Positions 44,415-52,752 of a DNA stretch of 64,000 nt are shown here, one piece after another. The stretch spans positions 2,077,527-2,141,526 of the forward strand of contig NZ_AP024678.1 in NCBI RefSeq assembly GCF_025999095.1, given 5' to 3'. This DNA comes from Thermosynechococcus sp. (GTDB taxonomy: Bacteria; Cyanobacteriota; Cyanobacteriia; Thermosynechococcales; Thermosynechococcaceae). The translations under genes and the position numbers were made by a program. Under the pieces are notes generated by a model. That model did no database searches. It was given only the letters and a program-made list of their open reading frames with translations, and had not been told where the DNA came from. Position 1 is the stretch's first letter. Every line of letters starts with the position of its first letter.

Positions 44415-44660
44415 ACAAAATCCTCATCAAGTCAGTGTGGGTCCTTAGAAAATCAACCTTAACGCTATAGATCAAAGTTCAGCGGCCTGTAAGCAGGGCG
44501 CAGGCACCCAACAGTCCTATCCTAAGAGGTCAAAGGGAAGCAACCAGCAAATGGGCTAAATTTTTTAATTATCCATTTCATTCTCGATTGGCCGCTGCCG
44601 GTTCTCAATGGCCACGCTGAGCCGCCAGCTAGCCCCTATTGAAGAGGATATTCAAGGGTC

Positions 44661-45347
44661 ATGGATCCCCAAATAAAATCAAAGCAACGTATAGCGGACT
44701 ACGGTGAAGTTCTAACGCCGCCGCACATTGTCAGCGCGATGCTCGATTTGGTCAAGCCGGAGACTGAGCGGATTGACTCGCGCTTTCTGGAACCGGCCTG
44801 TGGAACCGGCAACTTTCTCACGGAAATTCTGGAACGCAAGTTAAGGGTTGTTGAAAAGCGCTACGGCAAGAGCCAGTTGGAATACGAGCGCTACGCCGTC
44901 CTGGCGGTTTCGTCGCTGTATGGGATTGACATTCTGGCCGATAACGTCGAAGAGTGCCGCCAGCGGCTGTTCGAGGCGTTTGATGCGGCGTACACCCGCC
45001 TCTTCGGGGAGAAGGCAAAAGCACAGTGCCGCGAGGCGGTGCATTTCATCCTGCGGCGCAACATCATCCATGGCGATGCGCTTTCGTTGCAGACGGTCAC
45101 GGACCCGCCGCAGCCGATTGTCTTTTCCGAATGGTCGCTGGTCAATGGCAGTCTGCTCAAGCGGCGCGACTTTGCCTTTCAAGAATTGCTGCGGTCTACA
45201 GAGGAAACAGGACCTTCGCTGTTTGACATGAAGCAAAGCTTTCGGTCGGATATTGGAGAAACGGTCTTCATTCCGGAACCGGTTAGGGAATACCCGCCGG
45301 TGCATTTCCTAAAGGTGGCCCATGCCTACGACGAACTACAACCCTGA
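44661..45347 (+). CDS. N6-DNA-methylase-like protein, short, lacks NPPY motif
   Basis: A 228-residue protein with DYGEVLTPPHIVSAMLDLV, the entry motif X of N6 methylases, then the SAM-binding motif I RFLEPACGTGNFLTEIL at about 41-57 and LYGIDILADNVEECRQRL (motif II region). The usual catalytic (D/N)PPY/F motif is missing; after HGDALSLQTVTDPPQPIVFSEWSLVNG the sequence turns to other regions. It is either a half-methylase acting with the next protein or a regulatory/specificity partner. The following gene begins 26 bases before its end, so the two are coupled. Related short proteins occur before Eco57I-like methylases. Confidence 0.8.
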   Translation: MDPQIKSKQRIADYGEVLTPPHIVSAMLDLVKPETERIDSRFLEPACGTGNFLTEILERKLRVVEKRYGKSQLEYERYAVLAVSSLYGIDILADNVEECRQRLFEAFDAAYTRLFGEKAKAQCREAVHFILRRNIIHGDALSLQTVTDPPQPIVFSEWSLVNGSLLKRRDFAFQELLRSTEETGPSLFDMKQSFRSDIGETVFIPEPVREYPPVHFLKVAHAYDELQP

Positions 45348-46848
45348 TGTGCTCTCCTGCCTGGCGAACCTCTCCAGCGATGAGGTGTTCACGCCGCCGC
45401 CACTGGCCAACCAGATGCTCGACCTTTTGCCGCAGGAACTGTGGAGCAACCCCGATGCCCGATTCCTCGACCCCTGCTGCAAATCGGGCGTGTTCCTGCG
45501 CGAGATCGCCAAGCGGCTGGACAAGGGACTGGAGCAACACATCCCCGACCGCCAGGCGCGCATTAACCACATCATGCAGCACCAGCTCTTCGGCATGGCC
45601 ATTACGGAACTGACCGGGCTCATCTCGCGTCGTTCGCTCTACTGCTCCAAGACTGCCAACGGCAAGTATTCGGTCTGCACCGCCTTTGACACACCCGAAG
45701 GAAACATCCGCTATCGGCGCACCGAGCACACCTGGAAGAACGGGCGCTGTGTGTTCTGCGGCGCCAACGAGGAAAACTACGCCCGCGGCGCGGAACTGGA
45801 AACCCACGCCTATGAGTTTATTCACACCGAACACCCGGAGGAGATTTTCAAGATGAAATTCGATGTCATCATCGGCAATCCGCCGTATCATCTCAGTGAC
45901 GCAGGTGAAAGCACTGGATCGTCACCTATTTATGACATTTTTGTAGAGCAGGCCAAGAAGCTTAATCCAAGATATTTAATCATGATCATCCCATCGCGCT
46001 GGTTTGCTGGGGGTAAAGGTTTAGATAAGTTTCGGGATACAATGCTGCACGATCGTCGCTTATCGCATCTTGTTGATTACCCAATTGCTTCTGATGTGTT
46101 TCCAGGTGTTCGCGTGATCGGCGGCGTTTGTTTCTTTCTTTGGGAACGCGACTACAACGGACCATGTAAAGTGACCACACACATGAATGGCCTAAGCGAC
46201 TCAATGGTTCGTTCACTGGATCAGTTTGACATTTTCGTTCGATTCAATAAAGCGATTCCCATTTTGGAAAAAGTAATGTCAAAAGGATACCCTTCTTTAA
46301 GTGAGCAGGTGTCAAGACAAAAACCTTTTGGTCTCAGAACATTTGTTAAACCTAAGGAGGAGGGCAACGTTACTCTTTTTGCCAACAAAGCAGTCGGCAA
46401 GATAAGCAGAAGTGAAATTCCTGCTGGCAAGGATATTATAGATAAATGGAAAGTCTTAATATCAATGGCATATGGAGAAGGCGGCGAGGTACGCGAATAT
46501 CCGCGAATGATACTTGGTAAACCGATTATTGCCGAACCTCCAAGCGCATGCACGGAAACTTACCTCGTTGTCGGTACCTATGACACTGAGAAAGAGGCGC
46601 AAAATCTGGCTGCTTATCTTAGAACGAAATTTCTTCGTTTTTTGGTAGGGCTAAGAAAGAACACGCAACATGTAACCAGAGATAGATTTGCTTTCGTGCC
46701 GCTTTTATCGATGAACACGGCCTGGTCTGATGAGGAACTCTACAAACATTTTGGCCTGACCCAAGACGAAATCGCCTTTATCGAATCCATGGTGCGCCCG
46801 ATGCCGGTAGATGACGAACCGGAAACGACGGAGGAAACCGATGAGTAA
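45322..46848 (+). CDS. Eco57I-like N6-adenine DNA methyltransferase
   Basis: A 508-residue protein. Residues 20-60 show DEVFTPPPLANQMLDLLP and FLDPCCKSGVFLREIA, a motif I with Lys where Gly is usual. Residues about 110-150 hold several cysteines (CVFCG at 143-147 and others), a probable zinc ribbon. DVIIGNPPYHLSD (NPPY at 186-189) is the catalytic motif IV for N6-adenine. The C-terminal half (RWFAGGKGLDKFRDTML, PGVRVIGGVCFFLWERDY) matches the target-recognition part of Eco57I-type enzymes. AAGGTGG precedes the ATG. It overlaps the next gene by eight bases. Confidence 0.88.
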   Translation: MPTTNYNPDVLSCLANLSSDEVFTPPPLANQMLDLLPQELWSNPDARFLDPCCKSGVFLREIAKRLDKGLEQHIPDRQARINHIMQHQLFGMAITELTGLISRRSLYCSKTANGKYSVCTAFDTPEGNIRYRRTEHTWKNGRCVFCGANEENYARGAELETHAYEFIHTEHPEEIFKMKFDVIIGNPPYHLSDAGESTGSSPIYDIFVEQAKKLNPRYLIMIIPSRWFAGGKGLDKFRDTMLHDRRLSHLVDYPIASDVFPGVRVIGGVCFFLWERDYNGPCKVTTHMNGLSDSMVRSLDQFDIFVRFNKAIPILEKVMSKGYPSLSEQVSRQKPFGLRTFVKPKEEGNVTLFANKAVGKISRSEIPAGKDIIDKWKVLISMAYGEGGEVREYPRMILGKPIIAEPPSACTETYLVVGTYDTEKEAQNLAAYLRTKFLRFLVGLRKNTQHVTRDRFAFVPLLSMNTAWSDEELYKHFGLTQDEIAFIESMVRPMPVDDEPETTEETDE

Positions 46849-49348
46849 CTTCTTCCCCCCGCGCCCCAAGGTCGAGCCGAACATCTACGCCTACGAGGAC
46901 ACCAATCCCGAATACGCGGGCTTGCTCAAGATCGGCTACACCACCAGGAGCGTGCAGGAGCGGGTGGCCGAGCAGTACCCCACCCTGCGGCCGGGCGGCA
47001 AGCTGCCGTATCGCATTGTGCTTGAAGAGCCGGCCATCCGCAACGACGGCACAGGCTTCACCGACCACGACGTGCATCGCATGCTGCGCATCAACGGCAT
47101 CCGCAACGAGGGCGGCGAATGGTTCCGCTGCACGGTGGAGCAGGTCAGGGCGGCGATTAATGCCGTGCGAGCTGGGCAACTCTTGGAAGAGCAGCGCTCC
47201 CTCAACTTCACGATGCGGCCGGAGCAGGAGGCGGCGGTGGCAAAGACCATGGCCTACTTCCAAAGCTACCGCCATGAGAACGGCAAGCCGCCGCATTTCC
47301 TCTGGAACTGCAAGATGCGCTTCGGCAAGACCTTCGCCGCCTATCAACTGGCCAAACGCATGGGCTGGAAGAAGATTCTGGTGCTCACCTTCAAGCCGGC
47401 GGTGCAGAGCGCCTGGGAAGAGGATTTGCGCTGCCACGTGGATTTTCAAGGCTGGCAGTTCATCAAGCCCGGCGGGCTGACCTACGAGCAGGCAGATACA
47501 AACAAGCCTATCGTCTGCTTTGGCTCGTTTCAGGACTATCTCGGCCGCAATCCGAAGACGGGCGGCATCAAAGCCAAGAACGAATGGGTGCATGCCACCC
47601 ACTGGCACTGCGTCATCTTCGATGAATACCACTTCGGCGCCTGGCGCGAGAAAGCCAAAGACCTGTTCGAAGCGGAGGACGAACGGGAACGCAAAGCGGC
47701 CGAGGGCGAAGCCATTGATTACTTCGATGAGGATATCCTGCCCATCACATCCGACCACTACCTGTACCTTTCCGGCACGCCGTTCCGGGCCATTGCCACC
47801 GGCGAGTTCATCGAAGAGCAAATTTACAACTGGACATATTCTGATGAACAGAAGGCAAAAGAGGAGTGGGACGACAGCAACGGCCCCAACCCCTATGCCG
47901 CATTGCCGCGCATGGTGCTGATGACCTATCAACTGCCAGACGCCATCCGCGAAGTGGCGATGCAGGGAGAGTTCAACGAGTTCGATCTGAACGTGTTCTT
48001 TTCGGCCGAGGGCGTGGGCGACCAGGCGCGCTTCAAATACGAAGACGAGGTGCAGAAGTGGCTCGATCTCATTCGCGGGGCATACCTGCCTACAAACCTA
48101 GATAACCTCCGGCTGGGCGCGCAGAAACCGCCGTTGCCCTACGCGGATGTGCGACTTTTGAATGTGCTCTCGCACACCCTCTGGTTTTTGCCGAGCGTGG
48201 CCGCCTGTTACGCCATGCGCAATCTCTTAGCCAAACCACACAACAAGTTCTACCACGATTACAAGGTCATCGTGGCCGCCGGCGCCGCCACGGGCATCGG
48301 CGTCAATGCCCTCCCGCCGGTGCTGGAAGCGATGGGCGATCCCCTCAAGACGAAAACCATCACCCTGACCTGCGGCAAACTGACCACCGGCGTCACGGTG
48401 CGGCCTTGGACGGGCATCTTCATGCTGCGCAACACATCGAGCCCAGAAACCTACTTCCAGGCCGCCTTCCGCGTGCAGAGTCCATGGACGATTCAGAATC
48501 CTGACGGAACCTCACCTAACGAAGAGTTAATTCTCAAAGAAGAGTGCTATGTGTTCGATTTCGCGCCGGATCGCGCCCTGCGGCAGATTGCCGACTACAG
48601 TTGCCGCCTGAATGTCAACGAGGACGACCCGGAAAAGAAGGTGGAGGAATTCATCCACTTCTTGCCGGTGCTGGCGTATGACGGGAGTTCGATGCGGCAG
48701 ATTGACGCCGCCGGCGTGCTGGAAATGGCCATGAGCGGCACCACCGCCACCCTGCTGGCCCGCCGCTGGGAGAGCGCGCTGTTGGTGAACGTGGACAATG
48801 ACACCTTGCGCCGACTGATGACCAACGAACAGGCGATGAAGGCGCTGATGAACATTGAGGGCTTCCGCACCCTCAATCAGGACATTGCAACCATCATTAA
48901 CAAGTCTGAGACGGTGAAAAAGATCAAGAAAGAGGCCAACGATAGAGAGCTGTCCGCTCAAGAAAAGCGTGAGCTGACCGAACAGGAGAAGGAATTCAAG
49001 AGCAAACGCAAGCAAATTCAGGAAAAGCTCATCAAGCTGGCGACGCGCATCCCCATTTTTATGTATTTGACCGACCATCGGGAACGAACACTGCGCGATG
49101 TGATCACGCAGTTGGAGCCGGGATTGTTCAAGAAAGTCACAGGTCTGACGGTGAAAGACTTTGAACTCCTCGTCAGCCTCGGCGTCTTTAACAGCGCGCT
49201 GATGAACGATGCGGTGTACAAGTTCAAGCGGTATGAAGACCCAAGTCTGGTGTATACCGGCATCAATCGGCATGAAGGGGAAGATATCGGACTGTATGAT
49301 ACGGTGTTGCGCCGCTCCGATGACCGGCTCAATCAATCTTTGGCCTAG
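46841..49348 (+). CDS. GIY-YIG/T5orf172 nuclease fused to SF2 helicase (restriction subunit)
   Basis: An 835-residue protein. The N-terminal about 110 residues match a T5orf172-type GIY-YIG nuclease: [29 protein letters not shown], a histidine-containing HDVHRMLRI and [12 protein letters not shown]. Next comes an SF2 helicase: Walker A variant [12 protein letters not shown] at 156-167, DEYH at 261-264 (motif II), SGTPF at 311-315 (motif III) and [10 protein letters not shown] at 540-549 (motif VI). A charged coiled-coil region near 690-730 precedes a helical C-terminal part. GAGG lies before ATG 46841. As the last gene of a methylase operon it is most likely the cutting and translocating subunit of a restriction system. 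Confidence 0.88.
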   Translation: MSNFFPPRPKVEPNIYAYEDTNPEYAGLLKIGYTTRSVQERVAEQYPTLRPGGKLPYRIVLEEPAIRNDGTGFTDHDVHRMLRINGIRNEGGEWFRCTVEQVRAAINAVRAGQLLEEQRSLNFTMRPEQEAAVAKTMAYFQSYRHENGKPPHFLWNCKMRFGKTFAAYQLAKRMGWKKILVLTFKPAVQSAWEEDLRCHVDFQGWQFIKPGGLTYEQADTNKPIVCFGSFQDYLGRNPKTGGIKAKNEWVHATHWHCVIFDEYHFGAWREKAKDLFEAEDERERKAAEGEAIDYFDEDILPITSDHYLYLSGTPFRAIATGEFIEEQIYNWTYSDEQKAKEEWDDSNGPNPYAALPRMVLMTYQLPDAIREVAMQGEFNEFDLNVFFSAEGVGDQARFKYEDEVQKWLDLIRGAYLPTNLDNLRLGAQKPPLPYADVRLLNVLSHTLWFLPSVAACYAMRNLLAKPHNKFYHDYKVIVAAGAATGIGVNALPPVLEAMGDPLKTKTITLTCGKLTTGVTVRPWTGIFMLRNTSSPETYFQAAFRVQSPWTIQNPDGTSPNEELILKEECYVFDFAPDRALRQIADYSCRLNVNEDDPEKKVEEFIHFLPVLAYDGSSMRQIDAAGVLEMAMSGTTATLLARRWESALLVNVDNDTLRRLMTNEQAMKALMNIEGFRTLNQDIATIINKSETVKKIKKEANDRELSAQEKRELTEQEKEFKSKRKQIQEKLIKLATRIPIFMYLTDHRERTLRDVITQLEPGLFKKVTGLTVKDFELLVSLGVFNSALMNDAVYKFKRYEDPSLVYTGINRHEGEDIGLYDTVLRRSDDRLNQSLA

Positions 49349-50154
49349 GAAAAGGTGGCCATAGGGTCCGCTGGGGGCAGCGGTAGCCGAAAGAGATGAC
49401 AGGCATTGCGGGTTGTCTGCCATTCTAGCTCTGAAAGGTCACAGTGGCGCAAGCGAGCAACGGCTTCGGCCACAAAGCGCACATAGCTGGGTTCGTTGCG
49501 CTTTTCACCCCGCTTGGGCACCGGGGCCAAAAAAGGACAATCGGTTTCAATGAGCAGGCGATCGCTGGGGACCATTTGGGCTGAAGCGTGAATTTGTTTG
49601 GCGTTCTTAAACGTGACCGTGCCGCTAAAGCTAATAAAAAGCCCCAGATCGAGAAACCATTCAGTTTCTTCGGGAGTTCCGCCCCAGCAGTGCATGACCC
49701 CTTGCACCGGCCCGCGATCGCGCCCAAATTGCTGCAACAGCTCCCGTGCCGCCGCTGCCGCTTCCCGACAGTGGATGATCACCGGTAAGTTCAAGGCCTG
49801 GGCCACCTCTAACTGTGCCCAAAAGGCGGCCTCCTGTTGCTCGCGGTTCGTGGCTTTGTAAAAGTCTAGGCCGGTTTCACCAATGGCCACCACCTTGGGT
49901 TCACTGCTGGCAAGGCTGGCAATTTTCTCCTTGAGTTCAGGCTGCCACTGCTGAGTATCCAAGGGATGGAGACCCACGGCCATAAACACTTCTGGAAACT
50001 GGGCACTCAGGCGCTGGATGGCTGGAAATTCCTGCGGTTCGACACAAGCATGCACCAAGCGCACCACCCCCGCCGATCGCCAGCGCTGGGCCACGGCCTC
50101 TAGATCGGCGGCATACTCAGGAAAATTGAGATGGACGTGCGTATCCACCAGCAT
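49345..50154 (-). CDS. tatD: TatD-family metal-dependent DNase/hydrolase
   Basis: A 269-residue TIM-barrel enzyme with the metal ligands VDTHVHLNF (HxH), IGETGLDFY (Glu), VIIHCREA (His), GVMHCWGG (His) and [11 protein letters not shown] (Asp). TatD proteins degrade DNA or act in quality control; the substrate in cyanobacteria is not established. It lies 5 bases after rpsT, and the end shares the CCTAGG with the RM island. In many cyanobacteria rpsT-tatD is followed by rpoB-rpoC1-rpoC2; here it is not. Confidence 0.93.
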   Translation of the reverse strand: MLVDTHVHLNFPEYAADLEAVAQRWRSAGVVRLVHACVEPQEFPAIQRLSAQFPEVFMAVGLHPLDTQQWQPELKEKIASLASSEPKVVAIGETGLDFYKATNREQQEAAFWAQLEVAQALNLPVIIHCREAAAAARELLQQFGRDRGPVQGVMHCWGGTPEETEWFLDLGLFISFSGTVTFKNAKQIHASAQMVPSDRLLIETDCPFLAPVPKRGEKRNEPSYVRFVAEAVARLRHCDLSELEWQTTRNACHLFRLPLPPADPMATFS

Positions 50155-50159
50155 GGAGA

Positions 50160-50456
50160 TTAGGCGGCAGGTTGCAGTGTTTTGTTGAGGATGCGTGTCA
50201 AGCGCGCCTTGCGCCGGGCCCCGGTATTGCGATGGAGAACGCCGCGCTTAACGGCTTTGTCAATTTTGCTAAAGGCTAAGTTAAGCCGCTGGTGGACTGC
50301 CGCCAGCTTTTCCGGCGTGGGGTCAGCGCTGTACTCACTAATGGCATTCAAGTAATTTTTAATTAATGTCCGCACTGCCGAGCGGTAGGCCTTGTTGCGC
50401 AGACGGTTGCGCTCAGCAATTTGGGCACGTTTAGCGGCAGATTTGATATTGGCCAC
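50160..50456 (-). CDS. rpsT: 30S ribosomal protein S20
   Basis: Binds 16S rRNA at the bottom of the 30S body. The 98-residue basic helical protein starts [21 protein letters not shown] and carries [44 protein letters not shown], which are canonical. A good promoter (TTGCGC, TATAAT) lies 41-68 bases upstream. tatD follows directly. Confidence 0.97.
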   Translation of the reverse strand: MANIKSAAKRAQIAERNRLRNKAYRSAVRTLIKNYLNAISEYSADPTPEKLAAVHQRLNLAFSKIDKAVKRGVLHRNTGARRKARLTRILNKTLQPAA

Positions 50457-50497
50457 AGGTCACCTGCTGATCAATCACACGTTAAGAACAAAGAACT

Positions 50498-50525
50498 ATT
50501 ATAACCGTTGGCTGAGGGAGCGCAA
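50498..50525 (-). promoter_or_regulatory. promoter of rpsT
   Basis: On the minus strand TTGCGC and a perfect TATAAT are 16 bp apart, placing transcription about 35 bases before the rpsT ATG. The elements overlap the last codons and stop of larB. Confidence 0.65.
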
Positions 50526-51260
50526 GATCTTGGCCGCCAGCATAGCCGCCCCAAAGCCATTGTCTATATTGACCACGCCAATGCCGGGGGCGCAGGAGTT
50601 GAGCATGCTCAGCAGGGGGGCCAGGCCAGCAAAGTTGGCGCCATAGCCAATACTGGTGGGCACCGCAATCACCGGTACCGAGACCAGCCCCGCCACGACA
50701 CTGGGAAGCGCCCCCTCCATACCGGCAACAACAATGAGCAGGGCCATCGCCTCCAGGCGATCGCGCACACTCAACAGCCGATGAATTCCTGCCACCCCCA
50801 CATCCCAGAAGCGCTCCACCCCAAAACCGCACAGTTGCAGGGTAATTGCCGCCTCTTCGGCCACAGGTAGATCCGCCGTACCGGCACAGACCAAGCCCAC
50901 CTGAAGGGGAAACTGCGGCGGCAAAATGGGCGCTGTACTGCAAATGCGCGCTCTTTCAAAATAGTACAGGCCCCCTAGGCGCGATCGCAGGACCTCAAAC
51001 ACCTCCGGAGCAATGCGCGTCGCCATCACACAGGGATAGTGGGGACGCATCCGCTCCAGAATCTCGGCAATTTGCTCGGGCGTTTTACCAGGCCCCCAAA
51101 TCACTTCTGGGAAACCAGTGCGCTGCTGCCGCTGGTGATCAATGCGGGCAAAATCGCCAACGGGTTCGTAGGCAAGATATTGGAGTCGGCGATAGGCAGT
51201 GTCCACACTGAGTTGCCCTTGGGCAACCGCCGCCAAAATCTGCCGCAGTGAATCGGGCAT
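50499..51260 (-). CDS. larB: LarB-type nicotinate adenine dinucleotide carboxylase/hydrolase
   Basis: LarB carboxylates and hydrolyses nicotinic acid adenine dinucleotide to pyridinium-3,5-dicarboxylate mononucleotide, the first step of nickel-pincer cofactor synthesis. The 253-residue protein opens RQILAAVAQGQLSVDTAYRRL and has the PurE-like core VGLVCAGTADLPVAEEAA, VVAGMEGALPSVVAGLVSVPVIAVPTSIGYGANFAGLAPLLSMLNSCAPGIGVVNIDNGFGAA. LarC and LarE are not in this window, though LarB-like proteins alone are common in cyanobacteria. It starts next to a site-2-protease-like gene. Confidence 0.9.
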   Translation of the reverse strand: MPDSLRQILAAVAQGQLSVDTAYRRLQYLAYEPVGDFARIDHQRQQRTGFPEVIWGPGKTPEQIAEILERMRPHYPCVMATRIAPEVFEVLRSRLGGLYYFERARICSTAPILPPQFPLQVGLVCAGTADLPVAEEAAITLQLCGFGVERFWDVGVAGIHRLLSVRDRLEAMALLIVVAGMEGALPSVVAGLVSVPVIAVPTSIGYGANFAGLAPLLSMLNSCAPGIGVVNIDNGFGAAMLAAKILRSLSQRL

Positions 51261-52727
51261 TTAGCCTCCAATTCCCAACCGACCGGCCAGCCCCGGCGCC
51301 ATTGGAATGAGGGTTGCCGCCATCAGAAACAACAGCAGCAGTCCCAAACTGGCACGGGTATCATCGGGCTCTGTTATTTCATCGAGACTGGGTTGATCCA
51401 CCTCTCGCTGCAACAGGAGAATCACCAGGGCCCAGTACAGGGCTAAGGGGTTGACAATTGCCACCAATCCCAAGACCAGGAGGGTAATCACCGTAACTCG
51501 TCTGGCGGTTTTGCTGCCGTAAATGGCTTGGACAATCCGACCGCCATCCAGTTGCCCCGCTGGCATTAAGTTCAAAGCAGTCATGATCAGCCCCAGCCAG
51601 CCCAGAATCACCAAGGGATGCACCATCACCACTTCGCTTTGCAACTGCTGCCCCAAAAAGAGCTTGGCAATTGTCCCCACCAAAATCGAGCCTTGGAAAA
51701 AGAGGGTCGGCACCTCTAGGCCCTGAGCCGTTGGCGAAAGAGCCAGGCCAACTACCAACACTAGCAGGGAAACGCTGCCGGCGGCGATCGCCCCCACAGC
51801 ACCAATATCAAACAGTTGACTGCGGTTGGCAAGGAACGATTCCAGGCGGGTGAAGGCTCCAAAGGTCCCTAACTGCCAAGCCGGCAAAAAGATCGGTGGC
51901 CCCAAGCGGGCCCGATAGCGTTTGGCCATCAGCCAGTGACCCAGTTCCCGGACGGCGGCAATGCCAAAGAGGCCGAGGGCAAAGGGGAGCGATCGCTGGA
52001 AGAGTCCGGCGCTGGGATTCCCCAGTAGACTAAAGCCCTGCAAAACGGCACTGGTCTCGAGACAGGTGCCCAGGGTGGCCACCGCCAAGAACACCGCCGC
52101 TAGCTTCTGAAGATTGCCAGAGCGAATTGGCTCAGTGGCTATTGGCAAGATCACCACCATGGGCTTGCCTTCACCATTGGGGACCATAAAGAGGCGGTAG
52201 CGATCGGGCAAAGCGGCCTGGAGGCGTTCTGTAAGCTGCTGATGGACCGCCTTGGCCTCTCCCCGCAAATTCCCCGGACAGATGACGCCCCCTTTATAGG
52301 GAAGGTAGTCGGTAGCAAAGTAGGTATCCACACTAAAGATGCTTTGAATCGCCTGCAAATCTTCGGCGGGCAAGGTCGGTTTCTCGGTAGGCGCAGTCGG
52401 GGTAGCCGCTTCGCCAGTGGCTGGACCGAGCTCAGAGCGGCCGGAGACAGCCGAGGGCAAAGGAAGGTCTGTGGTGGCCGCCAGCGATCGCAACCAGCGC
52501 CCCAGGACAACATAGGCCACAATTGAGAACACTAGCCCAAAGAGAACGGCCGCAAAGTTAAGCCCAATGCCAAAGCTGAGACTGCCAAAGACAACCAGCC
52601 AAGGGAGCATGAGGACAAGGGTTTGCAGCCACGCCACAATCCCCAATTTGCCGTAGGGCAGGTTGCGGTACAGTCCCCAAGCCAACAGGGCGATCGCTCC
52701 CGCCAATAGACCTACCGTAATTACCAT
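51261..52727 (-). CDS. EGY-like site-2 protease homologue lacking first zinc histidine
   Basis: A 488-residue polytopic membrane protein of the M50/EGY family. Two membrane helices at the start, a soluble domain (residues 125-200: IQSIFSVDTYFATDYLPYKGGVICPGNLRGEA), then the membrane core with PIFLPAWQLGTFGAFTRLESFLANRSQLFDI and the second metal motif NLMPAGQLDGGR near 395. The HExxH position reads RELGH (residues 260-264), with Arg where the first His should be. The enzyme may not bind zinc normally and could be a pseudoprotease, as described for plant EGY3. The gene starts 25 bases before the htpG end. Confidence 0.85.
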   Translation of the reverse strand: MVITVGLLAGAIALLAWGLYRNLPYGKLGIVAWLQTLVLMLPWLVVFGSLSFGIGLNFAAVLFGLVFSIVAYVVLGRWLRSLAATTDLPLPSAVSGRSELGPATGEAATPTAPTEKPTLPAEDLQAIQSIFSVDTYFATDYLPYKGGVICPGNLRGEAKAVHQQLTERLQAALPDRYRLFMVPNGEGKPMVVILPIATEPIRSGNLQKLAAVFLAVATLGTCLETSAVLQGFSLLGNPSAGLFQRSLPFALGLFGIAAVRELGHWLMAKRYRARLGPPIFLPAWQLGTFGAFTRLESFLANRSQLFDIGAVGAIAAGSVSLLVLVVGLALSPTAQGLEVPTLFFQGSILVGTIAKLFLGQQLQSEVVMVHPLVILGWLGLIMTALNLMPAGQLDGGRIVQAIYGSKTARRVTVITLLVLGLVAIVNPLALYWALVILLLQREVDQPSLDEITEPDDTRASLGLLLLFLMAATLIPMAPGLAGRLGIGG

Positions 52728-52752
52728 GGGTTACCTCCCGTGTCTGCAAAGG

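Larger units (their letters stand above)
44661..49348 (+). other. restriction-modification-like island, three genes, no HIP1
   Basis: Three overlapping genes in one direction: a 228-residue methylase-like protein, a 508-residue N6-adenine methylase and an 835-residue GIY-YIG-type nuclease/helicase fusion. I find no GCGATCGC in the 4.7 kb, whereas the flanking genes carry it often. The codon choice is shifted towards GCC, CGC and GGC. The island ends in the CCTAGG that also holds the stop of tatD. No transposase, integrase or direct repeat was seen at the borders. Confidence 0.75.

Noticed and set aside
46778-47932. Long (384 aa) minus-strand open frame opposite the nuclease/helicase gene
   Set aside because: Arises from GC-rich codon use on the coding strand; no family motif and it contradicts the clear helicase and GIY-YIG motifs.
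48527-49423. 298-residue minus-strand frame overlapping the helicase end and tatD
   Set aside because: Antisense shadow of the coiled-coil part of the helicase; no start signal and no recognisable domain.
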